Notes under the pieces: model-generated
What the model saw: the letters and a program-made list of their open reading frames with translations, nothing else
Database searches by the model: none
What the model was told of the DNA's origin: nothing
Part shown: positions 1-7,673 of the stretch, one piece after another
Position numbering within the stretch: the first letter of the stretch is position 1
How the letters are laid out: every line of letters begins with the position of its first letter
Source: CAZPDM01 sp964585305
Lineage (GTDB): Bacteria > Planctomycetota > Uabimicrobiia > Uabimicrobiales > JABWCH01
DNA length: 39,833 nt
Assembly: GCA_964585305.1 (NCBI GenBank)
Contig: CAZPDM010000033.1
Span: 1 to 39,833 of the forward strand
Direction of reading: 5' to 3'
Position numbers and translations under genes: made by a program

Positions 1-14
1 AAAGATTAAAAAAG

Positions 15-54
15 AAAAAATCGTACTTGTCTTTGTGATAAGTACGATTTTTTT
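15..54. terminator. Intrinsic terminator of a gene upstream of the window
   Basis: An inverted repeat (AAAAAATCGTACTT, then AAGTACGATTTTTT) with a loop of about 11 nt ends in a T-run. The arms are A-rich then T-rich, so it could work in both directions. The gene it serves lies left of the window. Confidence 0.75.
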
Positions 55-94
55 AGAATTAGCAAAAATTCGCAAGATAATAGCCGTCTTAAAG

Positions 95-122
95 TTGAAA
101 AAGTGAGAAAAAAACGTATAAT
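95..122 (+). promoter_or_regulatory. Sigma-70-like promoter of the MBL-fold gene
   Basis: A TTGAAA -35 box (95-100) and a perfect TATAAT -10 box (117-122) are 16 bp apart. Transcription would start near 129, giving a leader of about 30 nt before the ATG at 160. It lies just after the terminator at 15-54, so the gene is probably transcribed on its own. Confidence 0.6.
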
Positions 123-159
123 TTATATAATTTTTTTCTAAATTATGGAAAGGACTTTT

Positions 160-1125
160 ATGAAAAATCGATATTATGATCTTGGTCATGGGGTTACAGT
201 TATTGATAATCATCCTAACCTTGAAAATGTGGTAGGAAGTTATATTATTGAACATAATGGAAGTGTAGCTTTTGTTGATGTTGGAACAAGTCATAGTATT
301 CCAATTTTGATGGAATATATGAAACAAAATAAAATTTCTTTGGAAAAAGTTGAATATCTTTTTATTACGCATGTCCACTTAGATCATGCGGGCGGTGCTG
401 GAACTTTTTTAAAGTATCTTCCAAATGCTAAAGTTATTCTTCATCCTAATGGAGTAAAGCATCTTGTGCAACCAGAAAAACTTATTGCAAGTGCTAAATC
501 TGTATATGGAGAAGAAGTTTTTGCAAGGGAATATGGTGAAATTGTTCCTATTCCTGCAAATCGTGTTATTGAAGTTCATGATGGCAGTATTCTTTCTCTT
601 AATAATCGTTCTTTTTTGTTTTTGGATACACCAGGACATGCAAGGCATCATTATTGCATAGTAGATGCTAAAGGAAAAGGAATATTTACTGGAGATTGTT
701 TTGGTCTTTCCTATAGTTTTTTCGATTCTGCAAATAAAGAACGATATATATTGCCTACGACCACTCCTACTCAATTCGATCCAGAAGAATTTCATAAAAC
801 CATAGATCGCTTAACTAGTTATAAACTTCCTTATATGTATTTGACTCATTTTGGAATGATAGATGATGTTGAAAATATGGCAAAAAAATTGCATCAAAGC
901 CTGGATGATTTTGCGCAATTAGGATTGAAAGTAGAAAAAGAAAATAATCGGTTTGAAGTATTATTTGAGCTTCTTAAAAATTATCTTTTTCAAACTCTAC
1001 AAAAACATGGTTGCATCACCTCTTTATCAGAAGTTTGGAAATATATGGAAGCGGATCTAAATCTTAGTACTCAAGGGCTTTTATGCTGGTTGGATCGGAA
1101 AAAGAAAGAGTCTTCCGTAAAATAA
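160..1125 (+). CDS. MBL-fold metallo-hydrolase
   Basis: A 321-residue metallo-beta-lactamase-fold protein, probably a cytosolic di-metal hydrolase. The metal-binding motif HVHLDH lies at residues 71-76. It is followed by a histidine in DTPGHARHH, an aspartate in FTGDCFG and a late histidine in YLTHFG, which is the full ligand set of the glyoxalase II-like superfamily. The C-terminal 90 residues look like a helical or winged-helix extension. I chose the ATG at 160 over the in-frame ATG at 145 because GGAAAGGA (147-154) sits 5 nt before it. The gene has its own promoter and precedes tadA by about 110 bp. The fold is clear; the substrate cannot be read from the sequence. Confidence 0.85.
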   Translation: MKNRYYDLGHGVTVIDNHPNLENVVGSYIIEHNGSVAFVDVGTSHSIPILMEYMKQNKISLEKVEYLFITHVHLDHAGGAGTFLKYLPNAKVILHPNGVKHLVQPEKLIASAKSVYGEEVFAREYGEIVPIPANRVIEVHDGSILSLNNRSFLFLDTPGHARHHYCIVDAKGKGIFTGDCFGLSYSFFDSANKERYILPTTTPTQFDPEEFHKTIDRLTSYKLPYMYLTHFGMIDDVENMAKKLHQSLDDFAQLGLKVEKENNRFEVLFELLKNYLFQTLQKHGCITSLSEVWKYMEADLNLSTQGLLCWLDRKKKESSVK

Positions 1126-1188
1126 TTTATTTTAATTCATTTTTTATCAATATGTTATAACAAAAATAAATTTTATAGAAAAATTCTA

Positions 1189-1217
1189 TTGACAATTCGA
1201 TTATGATAAGGTATAAT
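1189..1217 (+). promoter_or_regulatory. Consensus sigma-70 promoter of the tadA/tRNA-Ser/SRP RNA block
   Basis: Perfect TTGACA (1189-1194) and perfect TATAAT (1212-1217) boxes are separated by the ideal 17 bp. The start would fall near 1224, only about 16 nt before the tadA ATG, with no obvious Shine-Dalgarno between. A promoter this strong suits the stable RNAs downstream, which may be cotranscribed with tadA. Confidence 0.85.
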
Positions 1218-1239
1218 ACACAACCACTGCTGGTAAATT

Positions 1240-1761
1240 ATGGATACCGCAATGCTTTCCTCTCCCAATGAGTTAGCAACATATAATTACTTTATGGAGA
1301 TTGCATTAGAAGAAGCAAAAAAAGGCTTAGACGAAGGAGAAATTCCTGTCGGTGCAATTTTGGTAAAGGAAAATAAAATATTAGCGCGTTCTCATAACCA
1401 AACAGAACAGCAAAAATCTGCACTAGCTCATGCGGAAATCTTGGCACTTCAACAAGCCGCACAACAACGCGGACGGTGGTACTTAGTTAAAGATACAACT
1501 TTATTTGTAACCTTAGAACCGTGCACCATGTGCGCGGGAGCGTTGGTATTAGCAAGAATTTGTAAAGTAGTATATGCACTACCAGATTCTAAAAGTGGAG
1601 CCTGTGGCAGTGTAATCAACATTGTGCAAAATCCTCAACTTAACCATCGCATAGAAGTTGTTTCAGGTATCTTAAAAGAAAAATCCCTTAATCTTTTACA
1701 GGGTTTTTTCCAAACTAGACGACACCAAAAAAAATTGCCAAGAATAGGTTACTATTGGTAA
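1240..1761 (+). CDS. tadA: tRNA-specific adenosine deaminase TadA
   Basis: Deaminates adenosine 34 of tRNA-Arg(ACG) to inosine, allowing wobble decoding. The zinc and catalytic signature is complete: HAE at residues 64-66 (zinc histidine plus proton-shuttle glutamate) and PCTMC at 94-98 (two zinc cysteines). The 173-residue length is normal for the family. The start is the ATG at 1240, just after a consensus promoter; an in-frame ATG at 1252 is the alternative, and no strong ribosome binding site decides between them. Two serine tRNAs and the SRP RNA follow, then dnaX. The same order (yaaJ, scr, dnaX) occurs in Bacillus, which supports the assignment. Confidence 0.95.
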   Translation: MDTAMLSSPNELATYNYFMEIALEEAKKGLDEGEIPVGAILVKENKILARSHNQTEQQKSALAHAEILALQQAAQQRGRWYLVKDTTLFVTLEPCTMCAGALVLARICKVVYALPDSKSGACGSVINIVQNPQLNHRIEVVSGILKEKSLNLLQGFFQTRRHQKKLPRIGYYW

Positions 1762-1783
1762 CTTATAGCTGAAATAATAGCTT

Positions 1784-1871
1784 GGAGAGGTGCCAGAGCG
1801 GCTGATTGGGACGGTCTCGAAAACCGTTGTCCTCCTTCGGAGGACCGAGGGTTCGAATCCCTCCCTCTCCG
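1784..1871 (+). tRNA. tRNA-Ser(CGA)
   Basis: The acceptor stem GGAGAGG/CCTCTCC closes around a D arm, an anticodon stem ACGGT/ACCGT with loop CTCGAAA (anticodon CGA, reads UCG), a long class II variable arm with a perfect TCCTCC-TTC-GGAGGA hairpin, and a T arm GAGGG-TTCGAAT-CCCTC. The discriminator is G, typical of serine tRNAs. CCA is not encoded. It is 88 nt long and lies 22 bp after tadA. Confidence 0.95.
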
Positions 1872-1913
1872 TTAAAATCCTGAACCAGTATGTAAGAATT
1901 TTCGTTTATATTA

Positions 1914-2000
1914 GGAGAGGTCGCATAGCGGCCGAGTGCGTGCGCTTGGAAAGCGCATAGGCGGGCAACTGCCTCGAGGGTTCGAATCCCTCTCTCTCCG
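1914..2000 (+). tRNA. tRNA-Ser(GGA)
   Basis: A class II tRNA of 87 nt. The acceptor arm begins GGAGAGG and pairs with TCTCTCC (one G-T pair). The anticodon stem TGCGC/GCGCA encloses loop TTGGAAA (anticodon GGA, reads UCC/UCU). It has a long variable arm, a T arm with TTCGAAT, discriminator G and no encoded CCA. It lies 42 bp after tRNA-Ser(CGA) and directly abuts the SRP RNA, so the three RNAs are probably processed from one transcript. Confidence 0.95.
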
Positions 2001-2278
2001 TCAAAACCGTGCTAAATGGGGCAAGTTGCGAAGCCCTGTAACCCACCGCCATAGTGGGGTTGAAGCTTTTTTGCGGTTTTTTTTGTTTTATAGATGTTCT
2101 CATGCACGTGGCGTTTGAAGTATTTGGTCCTTTGCGACAAGAAGCTTCCCAACCCGGCCAGGCGGGGAACCGAGCAACCGTAGGAACCTCACTTGTGTGC
2201 AGAGGGGTGCTGGATATTAGTCGGCGGCGTAAAGAAGCTATAAAACGGGAAATCAAGAAAAAGTGCGCGGTTGCAAAA
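2001..2278 (+). ncRNA. ffs: Signal recognition particle RNA, large (Alu-containing) bacterial type
   Basis: The RNA scaffold of SRP, which binds Ffh. The 5' part closely resembles Bacillus scRNA: ACCGTGCTAAATGGGG, then AAGCCCTGTA and a hairpin AACCCAC/GTGGGGTT, which form the Alu domain. The 5' ACCGTGC (2006-2012) pairs with GCGCGGT (2265-2271) at the 3' end, closing the molecule. The S domain contains CCAGG (2158-2162) opposite AGCA (2173-2176), capped by CGG-GGAA-CCG (2163-2172), the Ffh-binding loop with a GNRA tetraloop. The apical stem is CGG/CCG rather than the common UCC/GGA. The ends are estimated to within about 10 nt. Position directly after tRNA-Ser and before dnaX agrees with Firmicute gene order. 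Confidence 0.88.
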
Positions 2279-2283
2279 TTTGT

Positions 2284-2326
2284 AAAAACAATCAAAAAGA
2301 TATAAAATTTTTGATTGTTTTTTTTA
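2284..2326 (+). terminator. Terminator after the SRP RNA
   Basis: A 15-bp AT-rich inverted repeat (2284-2298 with 2308-2322) has a 9-nt loop and ends in a run of T. It closes the tadA/tRNA/SRP RNA transcription unit. Confidence 0.7.
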
Positions 2327-2387
2327 TATCTTCAAATTTTCTTAACCTCAACAAGCCAGGCTATTTTTTCTTTTTTAGAATTTGAGC

Positions 2388-2415
2388 TTGATAAAAATAA
2401 ATTATCTTGTAAAAT
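2388..2415 (+). promoter_or_regulatory. Candidate promoter of the PEP-CTERM gene
   Basis: TTGATA (2388-2393) and TAAAAT (2410-2415) are 16 bp apart, between the SRP RNA terminator and the PEP-CTERM start. In AT-rich sequence such matches can arise by chance. Confidence 0.4.
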
Positions 2416-2461
2416 AGGTTTCATCTATCTTTTTTTATATATTAACATACATGGAGGAATG

Positions 2462-3058
2462 ATGAAACAATATTATTTTGTTTTATTTATAGCATCGATA
2501 AGCCTTTTGCTTCCTATACAAGCAGCAACAATCGTTGCTGGAATGACATTGGAAGATTCTGCATTTGCGGATCAAGTACTTACATCTTCAGGAACTTGGA
2601 CTATTTATGGTGGAAGTTTTTCTGCAGCAGTTACTGGTTCTGATGTAACAACATCTTATTATGTTACTTCTAGCTCTGCAACAGCCTATGCAGATCTATT
2701 ATTTACAGACAATTTAATTCAAAATAGAACAGGAGCAGATCTTGCAGTTTTTGAATTAAGTGGTGTTGGTTCTGCAGGACAATTAGGATGCGCAGTAACT
2801 CTTACCATCAACGGAGTCAAGAAAACATATTCTCCTGTTTGGGCACAAAATGACGTTTATATTGCTAAAATCAATTTAGATGACTTTGGCGTAGCAGCAA
2901 ATGCAACTATTTCCCAAATTAGAATTTGGGGAAGTACAGCCCATCCTGATTACGCTGCTTTTGCCGCAATCAATAACGTTAATCTTCCAGAGCCTTCCAG
3001 TATTTGCTTATTAGGTTTTATATCATTAGCTTTTTTATACTTCAAAAAAAAGAAATAA
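2462..3058 (+). CDS. Small PEP-CTERM-sorted exported protein
   Basis: A 198-residue exported protein of unknown function. It has an N-terminal signal peptide (MKQYYFVLFIASISLLLP, probable cleavage after IQA), a glycine/serine/threonine-rich beta-type middle, and a classic C-terminal sorting tail: PEP, a hydrophobic helix (about 16 residues), then KKKK. In known systems an exosortase recognises and removes this tail during export to the cell surface or extracellular matrix. No exosortase is in the window. GGAGG at 2453-2457 favours the ATG at 2462 (the ATG at 2459 is too close); the longer open frame upstream overlaps the terminator and is unlikely to be translated. It sits alone between the SRP RNA and dnaX with its own terminator. 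Confidence 0.82.
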   Translation: MKQYYFVLFIASISLLLPIQAATIVAGMTLEDSAFADQVLTSSGTWTIYGGSFSAAVTGSDVTTSYYVTSSSATAYADLLFTDNLIQNRTGADLAVFELSGVGSAGQLGCAVTLTINGVKKTYSPVWAQNDVYIAKINLDDFGVAANATISQIRIWGSTAHPDYAAFAAINNVNLPEPSSICLLGFISLAFLYFKKKK

Positions 3059-3063
3059 AAACC

Positions 3064-3113
3064 GACGATTTCTTTTAGACGATTTTCTCTTAAAGGAAAT
3101 CGTCATTTTTTTT
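3064..3113 (+). terminator. Terminator after the PEP-CTERM gene
   Basis: GACGATTTC with adjoining Ts pairs with AAAGGAAATCGTC (one bulge), followed by a T-run at 3106-3113. Confidence 0.75.
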
Positions 3114-3136
3114 ATAAAAAAAATTCTTTATTATTT

Positions 3137-3165
3137 TTGGAAAATTCCTATAGTGATGTTAATAT
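3137..3165 (+). promoter_or_regulatory. Candidate dnaX promoter
   Basis: TTGGAA (3137-3142), 17 bp, then TAATAT (3160-3165). A small CCTAA/TTAGG hairpin follows in the leader just before the dnaX ATG. Confidence 0.45.
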
Positions 3166-3211
3166 TTAGAGAAATTAAAAACATTCCTAAGTTTTTTTTA
3201 GGTATTTATAT

Positions 3212-5185
3212 ATGAGCAACGAAGGATTTGCAAGAAAATATCGTCCGCAAACATTTGAAGAAGTTGTAGGCCAAAAAGAAGTAGGCACAATTTTAAAAAA
3301 TAGCATTGCAAATGGAAAAATCCACCATGCCTATTTATTTTTTGGCTCTAGAGGAGTTGGAAAAACTTCTATGGCCAGAATTTTGGCTAAAGCATTAAAT
3401 TGTGTAAAAGGACAAAGTCCCGATCCTTGTAATGCGTGTCCAAATTGTTTACGTATTTCTAAAGGAGAAGATGCGGATGTAGGAGAAATAGATGGAGCTT
3501 CTAATCGTGGTATTGATGAAATTAGAGATTTAAAAGAAAACGCGAAATATCGTCCCACTGCCTCTCGGTATAAAATATTCATCATTGATGAAGTACACAT
3601 GCTTACAGAAGCTGCATTTAATGCACTTTTAAAAATATTAGAAGAACCTCCAGAGTATGTAAAATTTATCTTTGCAACAACAGAAATCCATAAAATTCCA
3701 GTAACAATTTTATCTCGTTGCCAACGATTTAATTTTAATAAAATTACAATCGAAGATATTATTAACCATTTAAAAAATATAGCTAAAAAAGAAAATTTAA
3801 ATGTAACAGATGAAGCTATTGCACAAATAGCACATAGAACAGGCGGAGCATTACGAGATTCTTTAGTCATTTTAGAACAATTAGCAGGCGTTGCTGGAGC
3901 AAGTGCTACAGGAATTATCGATGAAAATTTGCTCAATCGTGTTACAGGAACATCCAGTCAATATGGGCAGTCTATTATTGAGTCGATCTTAGAGCAAGAT
4001 GTTATAGAATTATTTAAAAAAATTCATATTTTCTATGAAAGTGGCGGAAATATTATAGATTTGCTACAACAAATGACCCAACAATTTCGAGATATGCTTG
4101 TTCAAATTTTAGTTCCTCCTGAAAAACAAGGGTTTATTGAAGGTAGCGAAATATATTTTAATTGGTTGCAGCAACAAAGTAAGCGTTGTACTGCAGAATA
4201 TTTGCACGTTGTCATATCTCAACTTCTAGAAACTCAACGTCTTATTCAAAATTTACAAGGAAATATATTATTGCGAATTGTATTAGAAACATGCTTGCTT
4301 AAAATTTTACGCATAGATTCTTTTTTATCTTTGAAAAAAATTGAGCAAACATTAACTTTATTAGAAGATAAAATTTCTCCCAAAGGAAAAGTTCAACTTT
4401 CATCTACACAACCATCAACAAACTATTTACCACAAAATATTCAAGCAATTCCTCAAAATATTCAAGTAGCTACTCCTGCACAAAATATTCAAGCAATTCC
4501 TCAAAATATTCAAGTAGCTACTCCTGCACAAAATATCCAACGTTCTACCCAGCCTATCCAATCTAATCAAAATATCCCTGAGCAAAATCATGCTATAGCA
4601 TATACTCCAAGAGAAAATATTCAAAATATTTTGCCTCCATCATTGGAAGCCAAAACAGTTGAACAAACTCATATTGCTATCAAACCACAAATAGCAGAAA
4701 TTCAAGATACACAATCACAAAACTTAGAAACATTTCATATCTCTATACAAGAAATTCCCCAAATTGAAAAAGTACAAATTAAAGAAAACTCTAATATTCA
4801 ACCAATATTACAAAAAAATTCCCCAATTGTTTCAGTAGTTTCTTGTAAAGAAAGTTCATCAAATAGTATTCAAACAATCGATTTAGCTTGGGAAAATTTT
4901 ATGAATGGGTTGAGGCACAGATTTCCTAAAGACGAATTTATGCTAAGAAGCATTCAACATCAAAATAAAGAAAAAGAAATTGTCTTACGAATACCAGATA
5001 AATATAAAATTACTATTGAAAGTCGCAGTAAAGATATTCAAACGATCTTCCAACAAAATTTTCAAGAAGGATTGCGAATGACAATCCAATTTTTTCAAGA
5101 AACACTTCCTCCCATTGTTCAAAAAGCTAAAGATTTATTTAACGGTAATATTACGAACGACTATTTACCTCCGCCTAAAATCTAA
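3212..5185 (+). CDS. dnaX: DNA polymerase III subunit tau/gamma (DnaX)
   Basis: The clamp-loader ATPase of the replisome. The N-terminal AAA+ module is intact: Walker A GSRGVGKT (residues 45-52), a zinc knuckle with Cys64, Cys73, Cys76 and Cys79, Walker B IIDEVH (124-129) and the arginine-finger motif LSRC. Domain III follows, then a long glutamine/proline/isoleucine-rich linker (about 390-550) and a C-terminal domain starting near IDLAWENF, which in other bacteria contacts the polymerase. The linker holds two identical 48-bp units encoding QNIQAIPQNIQVATPA. At 657 residues it is a full-length tau-type protein. The usual ybaB and recR partners are not downstream. A possible slippery run AAAAAAT at 4813-4819 is discussed in the findings. 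Confidence 0.96.
   Translation: MSNEGFARKYRPQTFEEVVGQKEVGTILKNSIANGKIHHAYLFFGSRGVGKTSMARILAKALNCVKGQSPDPCNACPNCLRISKGEDADVGEIDGASNRGIDEIRDLKENAKYRPTASRYKIFIIDEVHMLTEAAFNALLKILEEPPEYVKFIFATTEIHKIPVTILSRCQRFNFNKITIEDIINHLKNIAKKENLNVTDEAIAQIAHRTGGALRDSLVILEQLAGVAGASATGIIDENLLNRVTGTSSQYGQSIIESILEQDVIELFKKIHIFYESGGNIIDLLQQMTQQFRDMLVQILVPPEKQGFIEGSEIYFNWLQQQSKRCTAEYLHVVISQLLETQRLIQNLQGNILLRIVLETCLLKILRIDSFLSLKKIEQTLTLLEDKISPKGKVQLSSTQPSTNYLPQNIQAIPQNIQVATPAQNIQAIPQNIQVATPAQNIQRSTQPIQSNQNIPEQNHAIAYTPRENIQNILPPSLEAKTVEQTHIAIKPQIAEIQDTQSQNLETFHISIQEIPQIEKVQIKENSNIQPILQKNSPIVSVVSCKESSSNSIQTIDLAWENFMNGLRHRFPKDEFMLRSIQHQNKEKEIVLRIPDKYKITIESRSKDIQTIFQQNFQEGLRMTIQFFQETLPPIVQKAKDLFNGNITNDYLPPPKI
4433..4528 (+). 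repeat. 48-bp tandem repeat (2 copies) inside dnaX
   Basis: Two identical 48-bp units (4433-4480 and 4481-4528) and the start of a third encode a 16-residue Q/I/P/A-rich repeat in the DnaX linker. The identity points to a recent duplication. Confidence 0.92.
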
Positions 5186-5279
5186 AATTTTGTAAAAAAT
5201 TTCTGGACAATTTTTCTTTTTCCCGTAAAATAACTCAATCTATTCCAATAAAAGCATTATTTTTTAAATAGGAGAGTTT

Positions 5280-5852
5280 ATGAAAGTTGTTGCTATCAAT
5301 GGTAGTCCAAGATTAACAGGAAATACAACTATCGCAATCAATACTGTTTTCAAAGAACTACAAGAAGTCGGTATTGAAACAGAAATGATTCATTTAACAA
5401 AATTTAAAGTTCAAGGATGTACAGCATGTATGGGATGCGCACGCAATCAAGATGGTAAATGCGTAATTCCTGACGATTTCAATACTATCTTTGACAAAAT
5501 CAAAGAAGCCGATGGTATTTTAATTGGCTCGCCTGTTTACGTTTCAGGTATGACTGGTCAAACAAAATGTTTTATTGATCGTGCAGGACTCGTTGCAAAA
5601 GTGAATAATTCTATTCTTTCTCGCAAAGTTGGAGCAGGAGTTATTGCTGTACGTCGTGCAGGAGCTTGTGCAACCTTGGCATCTATTAACTATTTCTTTT
5701 TAATTTCTCAAATGATTGTACCTGGCTCAAGTTATTGGAATATGGGATTTGGGTTATTACCTGGTGAAATTCAAAAAGACACAGAAGGAATGAAAACTTT
5801 TTCTGATCTTGGAAAAAACATGGCATGGCTTTTACAAAAGATCCATCAATAG
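5280..5852 (+). CDS. NADPH-dependent FMN reductase/iron-sulfur flavoprotein-like protein
   Basis: A 190-residue flavodoxin-fold protein. The FMN phosphate loop GSPRLTGNT (residues 8-16) is present, as is the GSPVYVSGMTGQ stretch near the flavin. A compact cysteine motif C47-x2-C50-x2-C53-x7-C61 matches the CX2CX2CX4-7C pattern of archaeal iron-sulfur flavoproteins, so a 4Fe-4S cluster passing electrons to FMN is plausible. GGAGAG (5271-5276) lies 3 nt before the ATG. It is a single-gene unit: dnaX ends 94 bp upstream and a terminator follows. The physiological electron acceptor is unknown. Confidence 0.85.
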   Translation: MKVVAINGSPRLTGNTTIAINTVFKELQEVGIETEMIHLTKFKVQGCTACMGCARNQDGKCVIPDDFNTIFDKIKEADGILIGSPVYVSGMTGQTKCFIDRAGLVAKVNNSILSRKVGAGVIAVRRAGACATLASINYFFLISQMIVPGSSYWNMGFGLLPGEIQKDTEGMKTFSDLGKNMAWLLQKIHQ

Positions 5853-5883
5853 AATTTTATAACAGCAAGCTTGTTACAACATA

Positions 5884-5906
5884 GTAGCAATGCTTGCTAC
5901 ATTTTT
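5884..5906 (+). terminator. Terminator after the flavoprotein gene
   Basis: GTAGCAA (5884-5890) and TTGCTAC (5894-5900) form a 7-bp stem with a TGC loop, followed by ATTTTT. Confidence 0.7.
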
Positions 5907-5984
5907 AGTGAAAATATCTTGGAATTTTTTTGCAGTAATTTAATGTTCTGTTAACTTAATTTTTTTACATATTTTTTTCTTACC

Positions 5985-5996
5985 CTAGTGCACTAG
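5985..5996. promoter_or_regulatory. 12-bp perfect palindrome, possible operator
   Basis: CTAGTGCACTAG is a perfect palindrome about 60 bp before the UPF0316 start. It could bind a dimeric repressor controlling the operon beginning at 6057, but no regulator gene is near and the role is speculative. Confidence 0.25.
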
Positions 5997-6056
5997 TCCA
6001 TACATATATTATCAAAAAACTTAGTTGACAGACTATTTAATCTTGGAGTTTTAGAT

Positions 6057-6623
6057 ATGGAGCTTAATCCTATACTTTTATCTTTTCTTATTTTTTTTGC
6101 ACGTATTTGTGATGTTTCAATGGGAACTATTCGAACAATTATGGTCTTTCGCGGCTATCGAGTTTTAGCAGCAGTAATTGGTTTTTTTGAAGTTAGCATT
6201 TGGATTTTAGCAGCAGGAAGAGTTTTAACAAATCTTAATGAATGGTATTTAATTATTGCGTATGCCAGTGGATACGGTATGGGAAATATCGTAGGTATTT
6301 TTCTCGAAGGAAAATTAGCTGTTGGGAATGTAATTGTTCGTGTTTTTTCGCAAAAAATACCAAATGAAATTGCAGAATCTTTGCGTAAAGAAAATTTTTA
6401 TGTAGTAGAAATAGCTGGAACTGGACATGAAAAAGCCGACGTAGATATTGTTTTTGCTATCAGCAAACGCAGAGATATGCAAACACTACTTAAAATTGTA
6501 AAAGAAAAAGACCCTTCTGCGGTATATACTGTAGAAGATGTTCGTAGTGTCCATGAAGGAATATACTCCAGAAAAGCAATCATTCGTAGAAAATGGTGGA
6601 ATATAGGAAGTAAACGACACTAA
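6057..6623 (+). CDS. UPF0316 family membrane protein (DUF2179-like)
   Basis: A 188-residue protein with about three N-terminal membrane helices (residues 5-90) and a cytosolic C-terminal ferredoxin-like domain, the architecture of the UPF0316 (DUF5698 plus DUF2179) family. Recognisable family features are the RICDVSMGTIRTI start of helix 1, the GYGMGNIVGIFLEGKLA turn and a DUF2179-like tail with DVDIVFAISKRRD. The function of the family is not established. A TTGGAG sequence just before the ATG can serve as ribosome binding site. It starts a co-directional run with the AAA+ ATPase (48 bp gap), the FHA protein and waaA. Confidence 0.85.
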   Translation: MELNPILLSFLIFFARICDVSMGTIRTIMVFRGYRVLAAVIGFFEVSIWILAAGRVLTNLNEWYLIIAYASGYGMGNIVGIFLEGKLAVGNVIVRVFSQKIPNEIAESLRKENFYVVEIAGTGHEKADVDIVFAISKRRDMQTLLKIVKEKDPSAVYTVEDVRSVHEGIYSRKAIIRRKWWNIGSKRH

Positions 6624-6671
6624 AATATTACAAGCAATTATAAAATCTTTATTTGTTACAAAGGATTATCA

Positions 6672-7649
6672 ATGCAAAAAGTTACAATTGATGGCGTAGA
6701 AGTTACTCTAAGCCATCCAGACTCTACAAAAGTAGAGTGGATCGGACAGATTGAAATCATCGAACGTTTGCTTGCATGTTGGCTAGTAGTTGCTAAAGAA
6801 GATATTCCATTATGCCCAAGGTTAATAGGAAAACCAGGTGTTGGAAAAACCACTTTAGCAATTGCTGCTGCCCAACGACTAGAAAAGCCTGTATATATTT
6901 ATCAATGTACTATGGATACACGCCCGGAAGATTTGATTATTACTCCAGTATTATCCGAAGCAGGAAAAATTTCTTATCATGCGAGTCCTGTAGTGAGTGC
7001 AATGATTACAGGAGGAATCTGTATTTTAGATGAAGGCAACCGCATGAGTGAAAAAAGTTGGGCTTCCTTAGCACCATTGCTGGATCATCGAAGATATGTA
7101 GAAAGTATATTAGCAGGGATAAAAATACAAGCTAATCCTAATTTTCGCTGCTGTGTTACTATGAATGATGATGCTTCTACTTATGAATTGCCTGATTATA
7201 TTATGTCACGAATTCAACCTATGATTGAAATTAGCTTTCCTCCTAAAGAAGAGGAATTAAAAATCCTTAAATATAATATTCCTTTTGCAGACAAAGAACT
7301 TTTGAATCAAACAGTAGATTTATTACAAAAAGCTCATAGTCAAGATTTAGACTGCTCTACTAGAGATGGAATCCACATTTTACGATATACAATGAAACGT
7401 CTATCTGCTAAAAAAAATGCAGACTCCAAAAAAATTTGGCAAGAAGCAGTACAATTCATTTTAGGAACAACACCAGAAGAAATTATAAAAAAGAAAAATT
7501 ATAAAAAGGAAAAAAAATTTTCAGATTTAAGCGAACTTTTTATCGATCCGGAATATTTTCATAACGATCCATACTCGAAAAATGATGATACAGATGAAAA
7601 TTATGATGATGACGAAGATGACAACAATAACCCAAAGCGAAATAGATAA
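6672..7649 (+). CDS. MoxR-like AAA+ ATPase
   Basis: A 325-residue ATPase with Walker A GKPGVGKTT (residues 53-61), Walker B CILDEGNRM (118-121 for ILDE), a sensor region VTMNDD and an SRIQPMIEI segment, as in the MoxR/CbbQ branch. Members act as chaperones that remodel or load metal centres into partner proteins, often next to VWA-domain genes; no VWA gene is here. The C-terminal tail is lysine-rich then very acidic (DDTDENYDDDEDDNNN), probably disordered. AAAGGA lies before the ATG. The FHA gene follows after 24 bp, so the two products probably work together. Confidence 0.85.
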   Translation: MQKVTIDGVEVTLSHPDSTKVEWIGQIEIIERLLACWLVVAKEDIPLCPRLIGKPGVGKTTLAIAAAQRLEKPVYIYQCTMDTRPEDLIITPVLSEAGKISYHASPVVSAMITGGICILDEGNRMSEKSWASLAPLLDHRRYVESILAGIKIQANPNFRCCVTMNDDASTYELPDYIMSRIQPMIEISFPPKEEELKILKYNIPFADKELLNQTVDLLQKAHSQDLDCSTRDGIHILRYTMKRLSAKKNADSKKIWQEAVQFILGTTPEEIIKKKNYKKEKKFSDLSELFIDPEYFHNDPYSKNDDTDENYDDDEDDNNNPKRNR

Positions 7650-7673
7650 TCTAATTGCTAAAGTGGAACTATC

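Noticed and set aside
1906..2295. 129-residue minus-strand open frame over the tRNA-Ser and SRP RNA genes
   Set aside because: It lies on top of well-supported RNA genes, and its protein shows the typical spurious-ORF motif created by tRNA sequence.
2315..2461. Longer N-terminus for the PEP-CTERM protein
   Set aside because: It would start inside the SRP RNA terminator, lacks a ribosome site and would bury the signal peptide. GGAGG favours the start at 2462.
3331..3936. 201-residue minus-strand open frame within dnaX
   Set aside because: It overlaps the conserved AAA+ domain of DnaX and has no recognisable features of its own.
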